64,000 nucleotides of DNA from Candidatus Faecalibacterium gallistercoris (lineage in GTDB: Bacteria > Bacillota > Clostridia > Oscillospirales > Ruminococcaceae): NCBI GenBank assembly GCA_019116585.1, contig DXBJ01000008.1, positions 56,220 to 120,219 on the forward strand. Reading direction: 5' to 3'. The position numbers were made by a program, and so were the translations under genes. Below, piece after piece: positions 1 to 13,173 of the stretch. Numbering within the stretch: the stretch's first letter is position 1; each line of letters begins with the position of its first letter. Below the pieces are notes generated by a model. The model was given only the letters and a program-made list of their open reading frames with translations, ran no database searches and had not been told where the DNA came from.

Positions 1-15
1 GATCGGGAGGCTGCC

Positions 16-426
16 ATGCTCTATACCATGATGCAGGTGTGCAAAAAAGCGGATATGACCTACCAGACCCTCAAATTCTACTGCAACCAGGGGCTGGTGC
101 CCAACGTCAAGCGGGACCACAACAACCGCCGCGTCTTTGACGAGCGGGATCTGAAATGGATCCAGGACCTGGTCTGCCTGAAAAAATGCGGCATGAGCAT
201 CCAGGAGATGAAAGCCTATCTGGATCTGTGCCTGCAGGGGCCTGCCACCATCCCCCAGCGCAAAGAGATGCTGACCCAAAAGCAGGAGGCCCTGCGCCGC
301 ACCATCCAGGAGCTGGAGGCCAGCGCCGCCTACATCGACTGGAAGCAGACGTTTTACGACGACGTCCTGGCCGGCCGCCGCCCCTACGTGAGCAACCTGA
401 TCCCGCCGGAAAACGCCCCGCTCTGA
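16..426 (+). CDS. MerR-family transcriptional regulator
   Basis: N-terminal MerR HTH pattern (YTMMQVCKKADMTYQTLKFYCNQGLVPNVKRDHNNRRVF) followed by a coiled-coil C-terminus. Confidence 0.85.
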   Translation: MLYTMMQVCKKADMTYQTLKFYCNQGLVPNVKRDHNNRRVFDERDLKWIQDLVCLKKCGMSIQEMKAYLDLCLQGPATIPQRKEMLTQKQEALRRTIQELEASAAYIDWKQTFYDDVLAGRRPYVSNLIPPENAPL

Positions 427-2015
427 CCGCAAAGCCCCCCGTGCCGTCTTGAGACACAGGGGGCTTTGGAAGGATAAAAACAAAAACAGAAAAAGTCCGG
501 ACCTCTCTCCCACAGGAGAAAGATCCGGACTTGTGCATGTGGTGCACCAAGGCAATCCATATCCGAACTTTTTTCCTTTGTCGCGGCTTCGGTAGCCTCG
601 TCGAAAGAAATGGTCTCCGTCCCTTCTTTGTAGTTGAAGGTAATCAGCACTTTATCGTCATAGAGGTAAATAGCATTGATGAAGGTGTCGATCAGCGTCT
701 GCCGCTGTTCCTTTTGGGACAGGTCCAGCTTACGGAAGTGCAACAGCCAGAAGCGGACGAATTCCTCCTTCATCACGGGCTTGGCCAATTTTTCTTCGGC
801 AATCTTTGCTTCCAAGTATTTTTTCTGGCCCTCTAGGGCTTCCAAACGTTCTTTGGTGGAACTGGTCAGGATGCCGGCCTGGATGGCGTTGAGCATATTC
901 TGGATGCCGGTCTCGGTCTCCCGCAGCTGCTTCTCATAGAGGGGCAGGCTGGTGCTCTCTTTGTTTTGCAGCTCCATGACTGCCGCGACGAGTGAGTCGA
1001 TGACTGCGTCGTCCCGAATCAGCTTCATGGTTTCGTTGACCACCAGGTCTTCCAGCCACTGCTTGCGGACGGTTTTCTTAGTGCAGGTCTTTTTCTTCTT
1101 GGCGGCTGCGCACTTGTAGTAGCGGTGCACGTCACCGGTACGGCTGGTGCCGCTCTCACCGAACATCAGCGCGCCGCAGTGACCGCAGAATAGTTTGGTC
1201 GTCAGAAGATAGTCGTCCTCTGCCTTGCGACGGGCAGGGGCCTTTTTGTTTTTTGCCATCTTCTCCTGCACCTCCTGAAACAGTTCGGCTGAAACAAGCG
1301 GCGGGATGGCATCCGTAATCAAAATATCGCGGTATTTCAGCTCCCCGATGTACCGGCGGTTGTTCAGCATATGCTGGACGGTGTTGTAGGTCATGGGACC
1401 GCCGCGTGGGTTCTTAACGTGGTGCTCGTTCAGCCAGTCCCGGATCTCTGTCATGGTCGCACCTTCATTGTACCGCTTGAAGGCTTCCGCAACAAAGGGC
1501 GCCGTAAGGGAATCAGGTTGAAACCGCTGCTCTGCATCAATGACGTAACCGATTGGGACAGCCCCGCCGTTATACTTTCCTTTGAGCGCATTCTCGGTCA
1601 TACCACGCACCACCTTCTCAGACAGGTCGGCGGAGTAATATTCGGCATAGCCCTCCAGCACCGACTCCAGGATGATACCCTCCGGCCCGTCCGAGATGAT
1701 CTCGGTGGCGGACATGAGCTTGACGCCGTTCTTTTTGAGCTGCGTTTTATAACGGGCGCTGTCATAGCGGTTGCGGGCGAAGCGGTCCAGCTTCCAGACC
1801 AAAACGATGTCGAACAGCTTGCGCTCGCTGTCCTTGATCATCTGCTGAAACTGAGGCCGGTTGTCCGTTTTGGCCGAAATCGCCCGGTCAATATAATGCT
1901 TGACCACCGTGATACCGTTCTTCTCGGCATAGGCGGTGCACTCGCGAATCTGGCCTTCGATGGATTCTTCACGCTGGTTGTCCGATGAGTAGCGGGCATA
2001 GATGACGGCAGTCAT
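384..2015 (-). CDS. Large serine recombinase / site-specific integrase (resolvase + recombinase + zinc-ribbon), with a host-derived C-terminal tail
   Basis: MTAVIYARYSSDNQREESIEGQIRECTAYAEKNG resolvase N-terminus; CGHCGALMFGESG zinc-ribbon; the 3' end runs through the 15-bp repeat at 531-545 into flanking DNA. Confidence 0.92.
   Translation of the reverse strand: MTAVIYARYSSDNQREESIEGQIRECTAYAEKNGITVVKHYIDRAISAKTDNRPQFQQMIKDSERKLFDIVLVWKLDRFARNRYDSARYKTQLKKNGVKLMSATEIISDGPEGIILESVLEGYAEYYSADLSEKVVRGMTENALKGKYNGGAVPIGYVIDAEQRFQPDSLTAPFVAEAFKRYNEGATMTEIRDWLNEHHVKNPRGGPMTYNTVQHMLNNRRYIGELKYRDILITDAIPPLVSAELFQEVQEKMAKNKKAPARRKAEDDYLLTTKLFCGHCGALMFGESGTSRTGDVHRYYKCAAAKKKKTCTKKTVRKQWLEDLVVNETMKLIRDDAVIDSLVAAVMELQNKESTSLPLYEKQLRETETGIQNMLNAIQAGILTSSTKERLEALEGQKKYLEAKIAEEKLAKPVMKEEFVRFWLLHFRKLDLSQKEQRQTLIDTFINAIYLYDDKVLITFNYKEGTETISFDEATEAATKEKSSDMDCLGAPHAQVRIFLLWERGPDFFCFCFYPSKAPCVSRRHGGLCGQSGAFSGGIRLLT
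431..467 (+). terminator. Rho-independent terminator of the MerR gene
   Basis: AAAGCCCCC (431-439) / GGGGGCTTT (459-467) hairpin just after the MerR stop. Confidence 0.7.
495..530 (-). terminator. Hairpin terminator that would follow tRNA-Leu in the empty site
   Basis: GTCCGGATCTTTCTCC / GGAGAGAGGTCCGGAC hairpin followed by T-rich sequence on the minus strand, adjacent to the left repeat. Confidence 0.7.
531..545. repeat. Left attachment-site core (direct repeat TTGTGCATGTGGTGC)
   Basis: Identical 15-mer at 20421-20435, where it covers the 3' end of tRNA-Leu. Confidence 0.85.
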
Positions 2016-2339
2016 GGTATAGCCTCCCTTCAGAATTAAATTTGGCAAAATTTTATTTCGTATAATTTATACCATGTTTTGTATTATTTTGCAAGAAGAT
2101 CTTTAAAATGCCGTTCTCTCGGCTTTGCCCCTGTTTTGTTATAGAGGCGGACTATTGCATCCCAATTTTGCATTTATCACAAATTGTCCAGCCAGTCGAT
2201 GTGCAACTTATCCAAAAAGATTCATCAGAAGAAGTTAATTTCCGCATAGATTGCGGCAAAACCATTCGTGGACAATCCTTTGCGGAACTGCTACACTGAT
2301 ATTGTCAAAAATGAAATGCCCAGAAAGGAGTGAAGCAGC

Positions 2340-3116
2340 ATGAAGATCATTTTTCGAGCCGATGACCTTGGATTCAGCGAGGGGGTCAACTGTGGCATTT
2401 ACCGCGCTGTCAAGGATGGCCCCATCACCTGCACCGGTCTGATGCCCAATATGCCCCAGGCGGCCGCCGGATATGAGATGATTCGGGATACCGGCGTGGA
2501 GGTGGGCCAGCATACCAACATCTGCGTGGGCCGGCCCTTGAGCGATCCGGCCAAAATCCCCTCTTTGGTGGGAAGCGACGGAAACTTCTGCACCAGCCGC
2601 GAGATACACGCCCGCAAACAGGACACCATTGTCCTGGAGGAGGTGGAACTGGAGATCCAGGCACAGCTGGACCGGTTTCGCGCGATCACCGGCAAGGACC
2701 CTGCCTATTTTGAGGGGCACGCCGTCATGTCGCCTACCTTCTTCCAAGGGCTGAAAAATGTAGCGGCCCGCAACGGCCTGCTCTACTGTGACCCGGTGGA
2801 CCCCCAGTGGTCGAAAGAGCACGGCATCCAGTGCGCAGCTTTCTACCACCTGGATGAGAAGGGCCTCTATGACCCGTGCAAGTATATCTTCGGGGATGAA
2901 GCCAAACTGACGGATAAGGAGTGCTCCGTGCTGGTGTTCCACCCTGGTTATCTGGACCAGTACCTGCTGGACCATTCCTCCTACACCCTCATCCGGCCCA
3001 TGGAAACGGCTTTCCTGTGCAGCGATGCCCTCAAGGAGTGGATGCAGCAAAACCAGGTGGAGCTCATGACATTTACGGGCCGAGTCAGGGAATTTTGGGG
3101 AAAGGACGGTCAGTGA
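2340..3116 (+). CDS. ChbG/YdjC-family carbohydrate deacetylase
   Basis: MKIIFRADDLGFSEGVNCGIYRA motif and the HPGYLD region typical of the YdjC/ChbG family. Confidence 0.85.
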   Translation: MKIIFRADDLGFSEGVNCGIYRAVKDGPITCTGLMPNMPQAAAGYEMIRDTGVEVGQHTNICVGRPLSDPAKIPSLVGSDGNFCTSREIHARKQDTIVLEEVELEIQAQLDRFRAITGKDPAYFEGHAVMSPTFFQGLKNVAARNGLLYCDPVDPQWSKEHGIQCAAFYHLDEKGLYDPCKYIFGDEAKLTDKECSVLVFHPGYLDQYLLDHSSYTLIRPMETAFLCSDALKEWMQQNQVELMTFTGRVREFWGKDGQ

Positions 3117-3122
3117 TACGCT

Positions 3123-6454
<3,332 letters not shown>

Positions 6455-6469
6455 AAGGAGGAACCACCT

Positions 6470-6823
6470 ATGGCTGAAATGACCGAACAGGAAGAAATGC
6501 AGGTGTTTGAGCTGATCACCGCCGCCGGCGGTGCCAAGAGCACCTTTATGGAGGCCCTCTACAAAGCAAAAGAGGGCAAGTACGACGAAGCTGAAAAGCT
6601 GTTCAAGGAGGCGGACGGGTATTTCATCCAGGGGCACCATGCCCACGCCGCCATGATCGAGGCCGAGGGCCAGGGCGTTGAGACCACCGTCCGGCTGGTG
6701 CTGGCCCACGCCGAGGATCAGCTGATGAGCGCCGAGCTCACCAAAACAATGGTGGAGGAGATGATCGCACTCTACAAGCGGATCGACGCGCTGGAAGAGG
6801 CGCTGGAGCAAAAAAAGCAGTAA
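6470..6823 (+). CDS. PTS lactose/cellobiose-type EIIA
   Basis: HAHAAMIEAEGQ active-site region, alpha-helical EIIA-Lac length and order. Confidence 0.85.
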   Translation: MAEMTEQEEMQVFELITAAGGAKSTFMEALYKAKEGKYDEAEKLFKEADGYFIQGHHAHAAMIEAEGQGVETTVRLVLAHAEDQLMSAELTKTMVEEMIALYKRIDALEEALEQKKQ

Positions 6824-6875
6824 AGAGGAAAATCGCCAGCCATTCCTGTCTGGTAAAAATAAGGAGGAATTTTGT

Positions 6876-7184
6876 ATGAAAAAGATTGTTTTGATGTGCA
6901 GCAATGGGATGTCCACCAGCTTGATGGTGGCTAAGATGCGGGAGGCCGCCGCCAAGGCAGGCTATGAATGCACCATCAACGCCTATTCTCTGGCAGCCGC
7001 CAAGGAAGTGGGCACCGATGCTGACTGCATCCTGATTGGGCCCCAGGTTAAGCACAAGCTGCCCCAGGTGCAGAAGGATTGTCCCGACGTGCCAGTAGCC
7101 GCCATTGAGATGAAGGACTATGGAATGATGAACGGTGCCGCCGTTCTAAAAGCTGCCCGCAAGTTGATGGGCGAGGAGGTGTAA
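6876..7184 (+). CDS. PTS cellobiose-type EIIB
   Basis: MKKIVLMCSNGMSTSLMVAKM phosphocysteine loop. Confidence 0.9.
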   Translation: MKKIVLMCSNGMSTSLMVAKMREAAAKAGYECTINAYSLAAAKEVGTDADCILIGPQVKHKLPQVQKDCPDVPVAAIEMKDYGMMNGAAVLKAARKLMGEEV

Positions 7185-7187
7185 GCC

Positions 7188-8459
7188 ATGGCAGAGAAAA
7201 AGAGCATGACCGACCGGATGGCGGCATTCAGCGACGTCGTCAACGGGAATATCTACCTGCAAAGCATTTCACAGGGCATCATGACGTTTCTGCCGGTAAT
7301 CATCATCGGTTCCTTCGCCAGTCTGTTTTCAGGCCTGCCGGTGGATTTTTGGCAGAACTTTATCCAATCTACCGGTATCAGCACCCTGCTGACTGCGTTG
7401 GTGAGAGCTACCACCAATATGCTGGGCCTCTACTTTACCTATGGCGTCGCCAGCGTCTTTGCCGACAAAAAGGAAGTCCACAGCAAGATCGCACCCATCC
7501 TTGCTCTGATTGTCTATGTGACGCTGCTGCCCACCGCTGTCGACGCCAACGGCACAGCGGTTCTTTCCTTCACTTACATGGGCACCCAGGGCATGATTCT
7601 GGGCATCCTCGTCGCTCTGCTGACCATCTCGGTCTATAAGGCAATTGTGGACGCCAAAATCGTTATCAAAATGCCAGCGGGCACGCCGAAACACGTTTCC
7701 AATACTTTTGTCTCTCTGATTCCCGGTCTGGTCATCGCATTGATGGCTCTGGTGCTGCGTGGTCTGTTTGCGCTGACCCCTTGGGGAAACGCCTTCGACT
7801 GCCTGTACAACATTCTGCAAATGCCCCTCAACGCCATCGTGGGCGAGAACCTCTTTACTTTGACTATCATCAACCTGTTGACCCAGGTGCTGTGGTTCTT
7901 CGGCATCCACCCTGGTTTCCTGTCTAGTATGACCGCCCCCATTATGTTTGGGTTGGATGGGGCTAACCAAGCTGCCTATGCTGCCGGGCAGGCTGTACCC
8001 AACATCATCGGTATGGCCTTTTCCTACAGCACCACCATTGCAACCGTTTATCCCGCTTTTGCCTTAGCCCTGCTACTGTTTGCCAAATCTGGCCAGCTTA
8101 AGACGGTGGGCAAGATTTCAGTAGCTCCTGCTTTCTTCGGCATCTCTGAGCCATTGATCTTCGGCGCTCCTGTTGTGCTCAACCCAACCATTGTGGTTCC
8201 CTGGGTGATTACCCCTGCGCTGAATTTCATCCTGGGCTATGCAGCCTGTGCCATTGGCATTGTGCCACGCTATGCCGGCGTGACGGTATTCAACTTCCCC
8301 ATGATTGCTACCGGCATCCTCAACGGCAGCGCAGCCATCGCAGCGATGGAAGTAGTCCTGTGCGTAATTGACCTACTGATTTTCATGCCCTTTGTTAAGA
8401 TGCAGGACAAGAAGAATCTGGAAGCCGAAAAGCTCGCCACCGAATTTGAGCAGAACTGA
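7188..8459 (+). CDS. PTS cellobiose/diacetylchitobiose-type EIIC
   Basis: Polytopic membrane protein; GISEPLIFGAPVVLNP motif. Confidence 0.9.
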   Translation: MAEKKSMTDRMAAFSDVVNGNIYLQSISQGIMTFLPVIIIGSFASLFSGLPVDFWQNFIQSTGISTLLTALVRATTNMLGLYFTYGVASVFADKKEVHSKIAPILALIVYVTLLPTAVDANGTAVLSFTYMGTQGMILGILVALLTISVYKAIVDAKIVIKMPAGTPKHVSNTFVSLIPGLVIALMALVLRGLFALTPWGNAFDCLYNILQMPLNAIVGENLFTLTIINLLTQVLWFFGIHPGFLSSMTAPIMFGLDGANQAAYAAGQAVPNIIGMAFSYSTTIATVYPAFALALLLFAKSGQLKTVGKISVAPAFFGISEPLIFGAPVVLNPTIVVPWVITPALNFILGYAACAIGIVPRYAGVTVFNFPMIATGILNGSAAIAAMEVVLCVIDLLIFMPFVKMQDKKNLEAEKLATEFEQN

Positions 8460-8539
8460 ACGTTCCCCCTTTTCCCCGCAGCTATACGGGCGACGCCATG
8501 CGCTGCCTGTATGGCTGCCTTTTAATAAGGAGATGCACT

Positions 8540-9385
8540 ATGTATTATCGTTCCCAGCCAGTTTCCGTCCATGTTCTTTGGATCGAAAGTCCCAGCAAAG
8601 AAAACCTCTACCTCGTCATTGGCCGACAGCGGGCCATCCTGATTGATGCGGGCTTGGGAGTAGGACATCTGCGGGCTTTTGTAGAAAATCTGACCAGCCT
8701 GCCCCTCACTGTCCTGCTGACCCATGGGCATATCGACCACGCCCCCGGCGCAACGGAGTTTGGCAAGGTCTATCTCAATAGCGCCGACCAGGCACTTTAT
8801 CGCAGCCAGTGCAGTCTGGCTGACCGCCAGGGCTACCTGAAGGGCAATCTGAGGAATCGCTATGAGGAACTGACCGCTGGCAGCTTTGTGGAGGCTGACC
8901 CAAACAAGTACTTTGCCGAGCTGACCGACGGCATGATTTTTGATTTGGGCGAGGTGCATGTGCAGGCGGTGGCTTTCCCCGGGCACACCGCGGGCAGCAC
9001 TGCTTTCCTTGTGGAGGAGGACAGGCTCCTGATTACGGGAGACTGCTGCAACAATTTTACTTTCCTCTTTGGACCGGAGGCCGCCCCAGTAGAGGCGTAC
9101 AGGGAAACGGTCGTCCAAGTGCGGGACCGTCTGACAGGCCGGTACGATCGGATCTTTGTCTCCCATCATGGGCCCGAGCTGCCCGTTACCCTCCTAGATG
9201 AGATGATTGAGCTGTGTGATCAGGTATTGGCAGGCGATACCGATGACGTGCCATTCTCTTTTATGGGAATGAAAGCAACTATCGCTAAAAAGATGGATAC
9301 TACTTTCCGCCGCTCCGATGGCAAGGCCGCCAACCTGGTGTACAGCAAATCCAAAATCCACAAAGCCCTTGCCTGCACATTGTGA
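8540..9385 (+). CDS. MBL-fold metallo-hydrolase
   Basis: LTHGHIDHAPGA, FPGHTAGS, GDCC and SHHGPE metal ligands; start taken at the MYYRSQPVSV methionine. Confidence 0.85.
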   Translation: MYYRSQPVSVHVLWIESPSKENLYLVIGRQRAILIDAGLGVGHLRAFVENLTSLPLTVLLTHGHIDHAPGATEFGKVYLNSADQALYRSQCSLADRQGYLKGNLRNRYEELTAGSFVEADPNKYFAELTDGMIFDLGEVHVQAVAFPGHTAGSTAFLVEEDRLLITGDCCNNFTFLFGPEAAPVEAYRETVVQVRDRLTGRYDRIFVSHHGPELPVTLLDEMIELCDQVLAGDTDDVPFSFMGMKATIAKKMDTTFRRSDGKAANLVYSKSKIHKALACTL

Positions 9386-9408
9386 TCAAAAAAGGAGAGC
9401 TTGTTTTT

Positions 9409-10602
9409 ATGCACATCGCGTTTGTATCTTTGGGCGCTTTCGGCCACATCAACCCCACCCTGGCGCTCGTCACCGAACTGGTCAAACAGGGCGTCCGGGT
9501 AACCTACTTCACCACCGAGGCTTTCCGCGGCATCATCGAGCCCACCGGGGCAAAATTCGTCCCCGTCCCTTCCTGGATGGCCGAGAACGACAAACACAAC
9601 AAGGGCGGCGAGAAGAAAGAGGATGACGGCGGGGTGGCCGCCGCAGTGCCCTTCCTGTTTTTGAACGAGGCCGGGGCCCACATTGACACGGTGCTGGACA
9701 CCCTGAAAGCCGACAGGCCCAACGCCATCGTCCACGACTTTGCGGGCATCGCCGGCACCATCGCCGCCGACAACCTCAAGGTGCCCAACGTCATGCTGTA
9801 CACCAGCTACCCCTCCAACGACAGCTACTCGGTGGCCGCCGGCTTTGAGACCTGCCCCGCGGACCATCCCCTGCGCCAGGCCGCGGCCCAGCTAGCCCAA
9901 AGCTACGCCGAAAAGTACGGCTGTCGGCTACTGACGGTGAAGGAGATCTTCGACGGTCACGGGGACTTCAACCTGGTCATGATGCAGAAAAAGCTGGTGC
10001 CCAATTATGAGAGCTTTGACGACAGCTTTGTGTTCACCGGGGTGCAAATCGGCAAGCGGACCGCCTTCGGCAGCTGGAAGGCCCCCAACAACGGCAAGCC
10101 GCTCCTCTACTCCTCCCTGGGCACCGCCTTCAACAACTGGCCTGAGTATTACCCCATCCTGTTCGACGCGGTGCGGGACCTGGACATCAACGTCTTTGCG
10201 GCCCTGGGCTCCATCGACCCGGCCGGCCTGAAGGACATCCCCGCCAACGTGGAGGTGGGCCAGATGGTGCCCCAGTTGGACATCCTCTCCCAGGCATCGG
10301 TGTTTATCACCCACGCCGGCATGGGAGGCACCGGTGAGGCCATCTACTACGGCGTGCCCATGCTTGCCATCCCCCAGATGGAGGAGCAGGCCATCACCGC
10401 CCGGCAAATCGAAAAGCTGGGGCTGGGCTGCGCCTTCCTGGACAAAAACGCCATCACCAGCGAGAACCTGAAAGCCGCTATTGTCAAGCTGCTGACCGAG
10501 CCTTCCTATAAGGCCACCGCCCGCGCCTACAGCGAAGATATGCGCAGCCTGGGAGGGGCAAAAGCGTCGGCGGAAGCCCTGCTGGCCTATTTGAAACAGT
10601 AA
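9409..10602 (+). CDS. MGT-family (macrolide/UGT-like) glycosyltransferase
   Basis: MHIAFVSLGAFGHINPTLALVTELVKQG N-terminus and FITHAGMGGTGEAIYYGVPMLAIPQMEEQ donor-site motif. Confidence 0.85.
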   Translation: MHIAFVSLGAFGHINPTLALVTELVKQGVRVTYFTTEAFRGIIEPTGAKFVPVPSWMAENDKHNKGGEKKEDDGGVAAAVPFLFLNEAGAHIDTVLDTLKADRPNAIVHDFAGIAGTIAADNLKVPNVMLYTSYPSNDSYSVAAGFETCPADHPLRQAAAQLAQSYAEKYGCRLLTVKEIFDGHGDFNLVMMQKKLVPNYESFDDSFVFTGVQIGKRTAFGSWKAPNNGKPLLYSSLGTAFNNWPEYYPILFDAVRDLDINVFAALGSIDPAGLKDIPANVEVGQMVPQLDILSQASVFITHAGMGGTGEAIYYGVPMLAIPQMEEQAITARQIEKLGLGCAFLDKNAITSENLKAAIVKLLTEPSYKATARAYSEDMRSLGGAKASAEALLAYLKQ

Positions 10603-10616
10603 AGGGAGACGATATC

Positions 10617-11969
10617 ATGTCTAAATTTCCGAAAGACTTTTTGTGGAGCGCCTCCACCGCAGCCACCCAGATCGAGGGTGGCTGGAATGCGGATGGCAAG
10701 GGCGAATCCATCTGGGACACTCTGGTCCACGACGGCACCGGCCGCATTGCCCACAGCGAGAACGCCGATACCTCCATCGATTTTTACCACCGCTGGCGGG
10801 AGGACGTGGCCCTGATGAAACAGATGGGCCTGAAAGCCTACCGCTTTTCCATCAGCTGGCCCCGCATCCTGCCCGAGGGCGTGGGCAAGGTCAACGAAGC
10901 CGGCGTCAAATTTTACCAGGCCCTCTGCGATGAGCTTCTGCAAAACGGCATCCAGCCCCTGGTGACCCTCTACCACTGGGACCTGCCCACCGCCCTTTAC
11001 CGCAAGGGCGGATGGAAGAACCCTGAAATCGTGGAGTGGTTCGCGGCCTATGTGGATGTAATCTCCAGGGCCCTCGGTGGCCGGGTGAACTACTGGATGA
11101 CCTTCAACGAGCCCCAGATGTTCTGCGGGCTGGGAATGGTAGTGGGTGCCCACGCACCGTTTGAACAGAACGACGATGCCGCCATGATGGCGGTGACCAA
11201 AAACATCCTGCTGGCCCATGGCCGGGCGGTGCAGGTCCTGCGGAAAAACTGCCCCGGCGCCAAGGTCGGGATGGCCCCCACCGGCGACTGCTGCCTGCCC
11301 AAAGATGACAGCCCCGAGGAAGTGGAAAGGGCCCGTCAGAAGTCCCTCAGCGACTACCCCGGATACATCATGTCCAATACCTGGTGGGCCGACCCGGTGT
11401 TCCTGGGGCGGTATCCCGCATGGGCCAGAGAAAAATTCGGCGATATGCTGTACCCTATGACCGACGCGGAATGGGCCTTGGTGAGCCAGCCCCTGGACTT
11501 CTACGCCTACAACTGCTACCAGGGCACAGTGGACCTGGTGCCCGACCCGTCGAAATATGACGCCTACGCCTACCAGGGCAGCCCCCAGACCGCTGCCGCC
11601 TGGAACATCACCCCCAAGGTGCTCTACTACGCCAGCAAGTTCTGGTTCAAGCGGTACCACCTGCCCATCCTCATCACCGAAAATGGCTATTCAGGGCTGG
11701 ACTTCGTCATGCTGGATGGCAAGGTCCACGATCCCCAGCGCATCGACTTTCTGCACCGGTATCTTTTGGAGGTGGCCCATGCCATTGATGATGGCATCCC
11801 AGTGATCGGCTACTCGATGTGGAGCTTGTTCGACAACTTCGAGTGGGCGGCGGGCTACAGCTGCCGCTACGGTCTGATTTATGTGGACTATCCCACCCTG
11901 CAGCGCACCGTCAAGGATTCCGGCTGGTGGTACCGGGACGTCATCGCGTCCAATGGGGAAAATTTATGA
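10617..11969 (+). CDS. Beta-glucosidase, glycoside hydrolase family 1
   Basis: FLWSASTAATQIEGGWN, YWMTFNEPQMFCG and PILITENGYSG motifs. Confidence 0.92.
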   Translation: MSKFPKDFLWSASTAATQIEGGWNADGKGESIWDTLVHDGTGRIAHSENADTSIDFYHRWREDVALMKQMGLKAYRFSISWPRILPEGVGKVNEAGVKFYQALCDELLQNGIQPLVTLYHWDLPTALYRKGGWKNPEIVEWFAAYVDVISRALGGRVNYWMTFNEPQMFCGLGMVVGAHAPFEQNDDAAMMAVTKNILLAHGRAVQVLRKNCPGAKVGMAPTGDCCLPKDDSPEEVERARQKSLSDYPGYIMSNTWWADPVFLGRYPAWAREKFGDMLYPMTDAEWALVSQPLDFYAYNCYQGTVDLVPDPSKYDAYAYQGSPQTAAAWNITPKVLYYASKFWFKRYHLPILITENGYSGLDFVMLDGKVHDPQRIDFLHRYLLEVAHAIDDGIPVIGYSMWSLFDNFEWAAGYSCRYGLIYVDYPTLQRTVKDSGWWYRDVIASNGENL

Positions 11970-12432
11970 AGCATAGGCCCGTTAAAACACATCATATTTT
12001 TGTGCTCTGTTTACAAAACCACCCTTGACTTTTTGATGCTTCATCTAATTTCTTCCGCTTTTACTTGACAGCATCCTACTCTTATGCTACCATCTACTAC
12101 AAGCCAACTCGCTTTAGAAGAATAAAGCGTCATAACTTTCTCTGCCGCCCCGCAACCACACCGAACCATTTTGCCGCCATTCACCTACGACAAAATCCTT
12201 TGGTCCCTTGCGGGGCGGCTTTCTTTATATTCCGAGAGAATTTGCAGCCGGACCACCGGCCTGCAATTCTTCATACCCGCACCTTGAAAACAGCATCAGC
12301 CGTCTGGATCTGGATACCGCGCCACGACCCCGCACAAAATGCGAGCGAGCCGGACAACGCCGCTGCAACACAGGGGCAGGAACGCAGATTCGGTGCAAGC
12401 GGCGACCCCCGTAATAGGAGACACTTCTATTT

Positions 12433-12789
12433 GCGTGCCTCTGGCACGCTTTAGGGGGAACCCATTTCTGCCCGCATACGCGGGACAGAAATTCCTTCCC
12501 CCTAATATCCCCTTGGGGACAAAATTCAGCCCCAGAACCGCGCACTCGCTACGCTCGTACACTCTCCGGGTCTGAATTTCCCTGTCTGTGTCTCGTTCGT
12601 CTGCACATGTCAGTCGAACGAGACTTCTTCTGAAGCACTCCCAGCTTTGGAAACCGAAATCCAATTTGAAATCTGTATTTTTATTTTGGACGGAAAAGCG
12701 ATAAGCAAGTATCGACCTGTGGCCACAATTTCAAAATTGAAGTCGTGTCTCACATTCCGGTCGTACTTGTTGGGGAGTGCTTTCCCCAA
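12433..12789. other. Structured non-coding region with several perfect inverted repeats (candidate oriT or structured RNA)
   Basis: Stems at 12433-12439/12443-12449, 12452-12460/12496-12504 (with nested 12471-12475/12480-12484), 12590-12599/12615-12624 and 12770-12776/12783-12789; no convincing CDS between 11970 and 13150. Confidence 0.45.
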
Positions 12790-13173
12790 ACCCTGCTTTT
12801 GCTACGCGCTGTTTGGATGAGTATCATTCTAGGACGTGGTCAAACCCTACACATGAATGTTATCTTACACAAAGAATCAGAGTCTATTAAGCATTTCGGA
12901 GCAGTCAACTAGAACTTGCATGTCCCATTTCCGAGTAAAATCCAGGAAATCTTCTCACTGCTTTGTGCAATAGTTTCATGCGCAAACGCTGGGAATGTGG
13001 TGTTTACAAGTTGTGTCCAGCAGCCCAGTATGGTATAATTATATTGTATCCAGCAGCGCAAACAGAAAGCCAAAGGGCGCTCTCGCAATGTCTTAAGACA
13101 GGAGTGGTGAAAAAAGCATACCGCAAGTAAATGATGAGCCTATTCCACCCATAGTTTGAGAAAGGAATTCATC

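Noticed and set aside
384-530. Recombinase C-terminal 48 aa as a genuine conserved domain
   Set aside because: This part translates the host tRNA terminator hairpin and the end of the MerR gene in antisense, so it is site-dependent rather than a domain.
12433-12504. Possible CRISPR repeats among the palindromes
   Set aside because: The hairpins are all different and not regularly spaced; no repeat-spacer array and no cas genes are present.
12065-12664. Several short overlapping ORFs (12065-12454, 12225-12545, 12296-12664) on both strands
   Set aside because: They cross multiple perfect hairpins, have no family motifs and disagree in frame; better explained as structured non-coding DNA.
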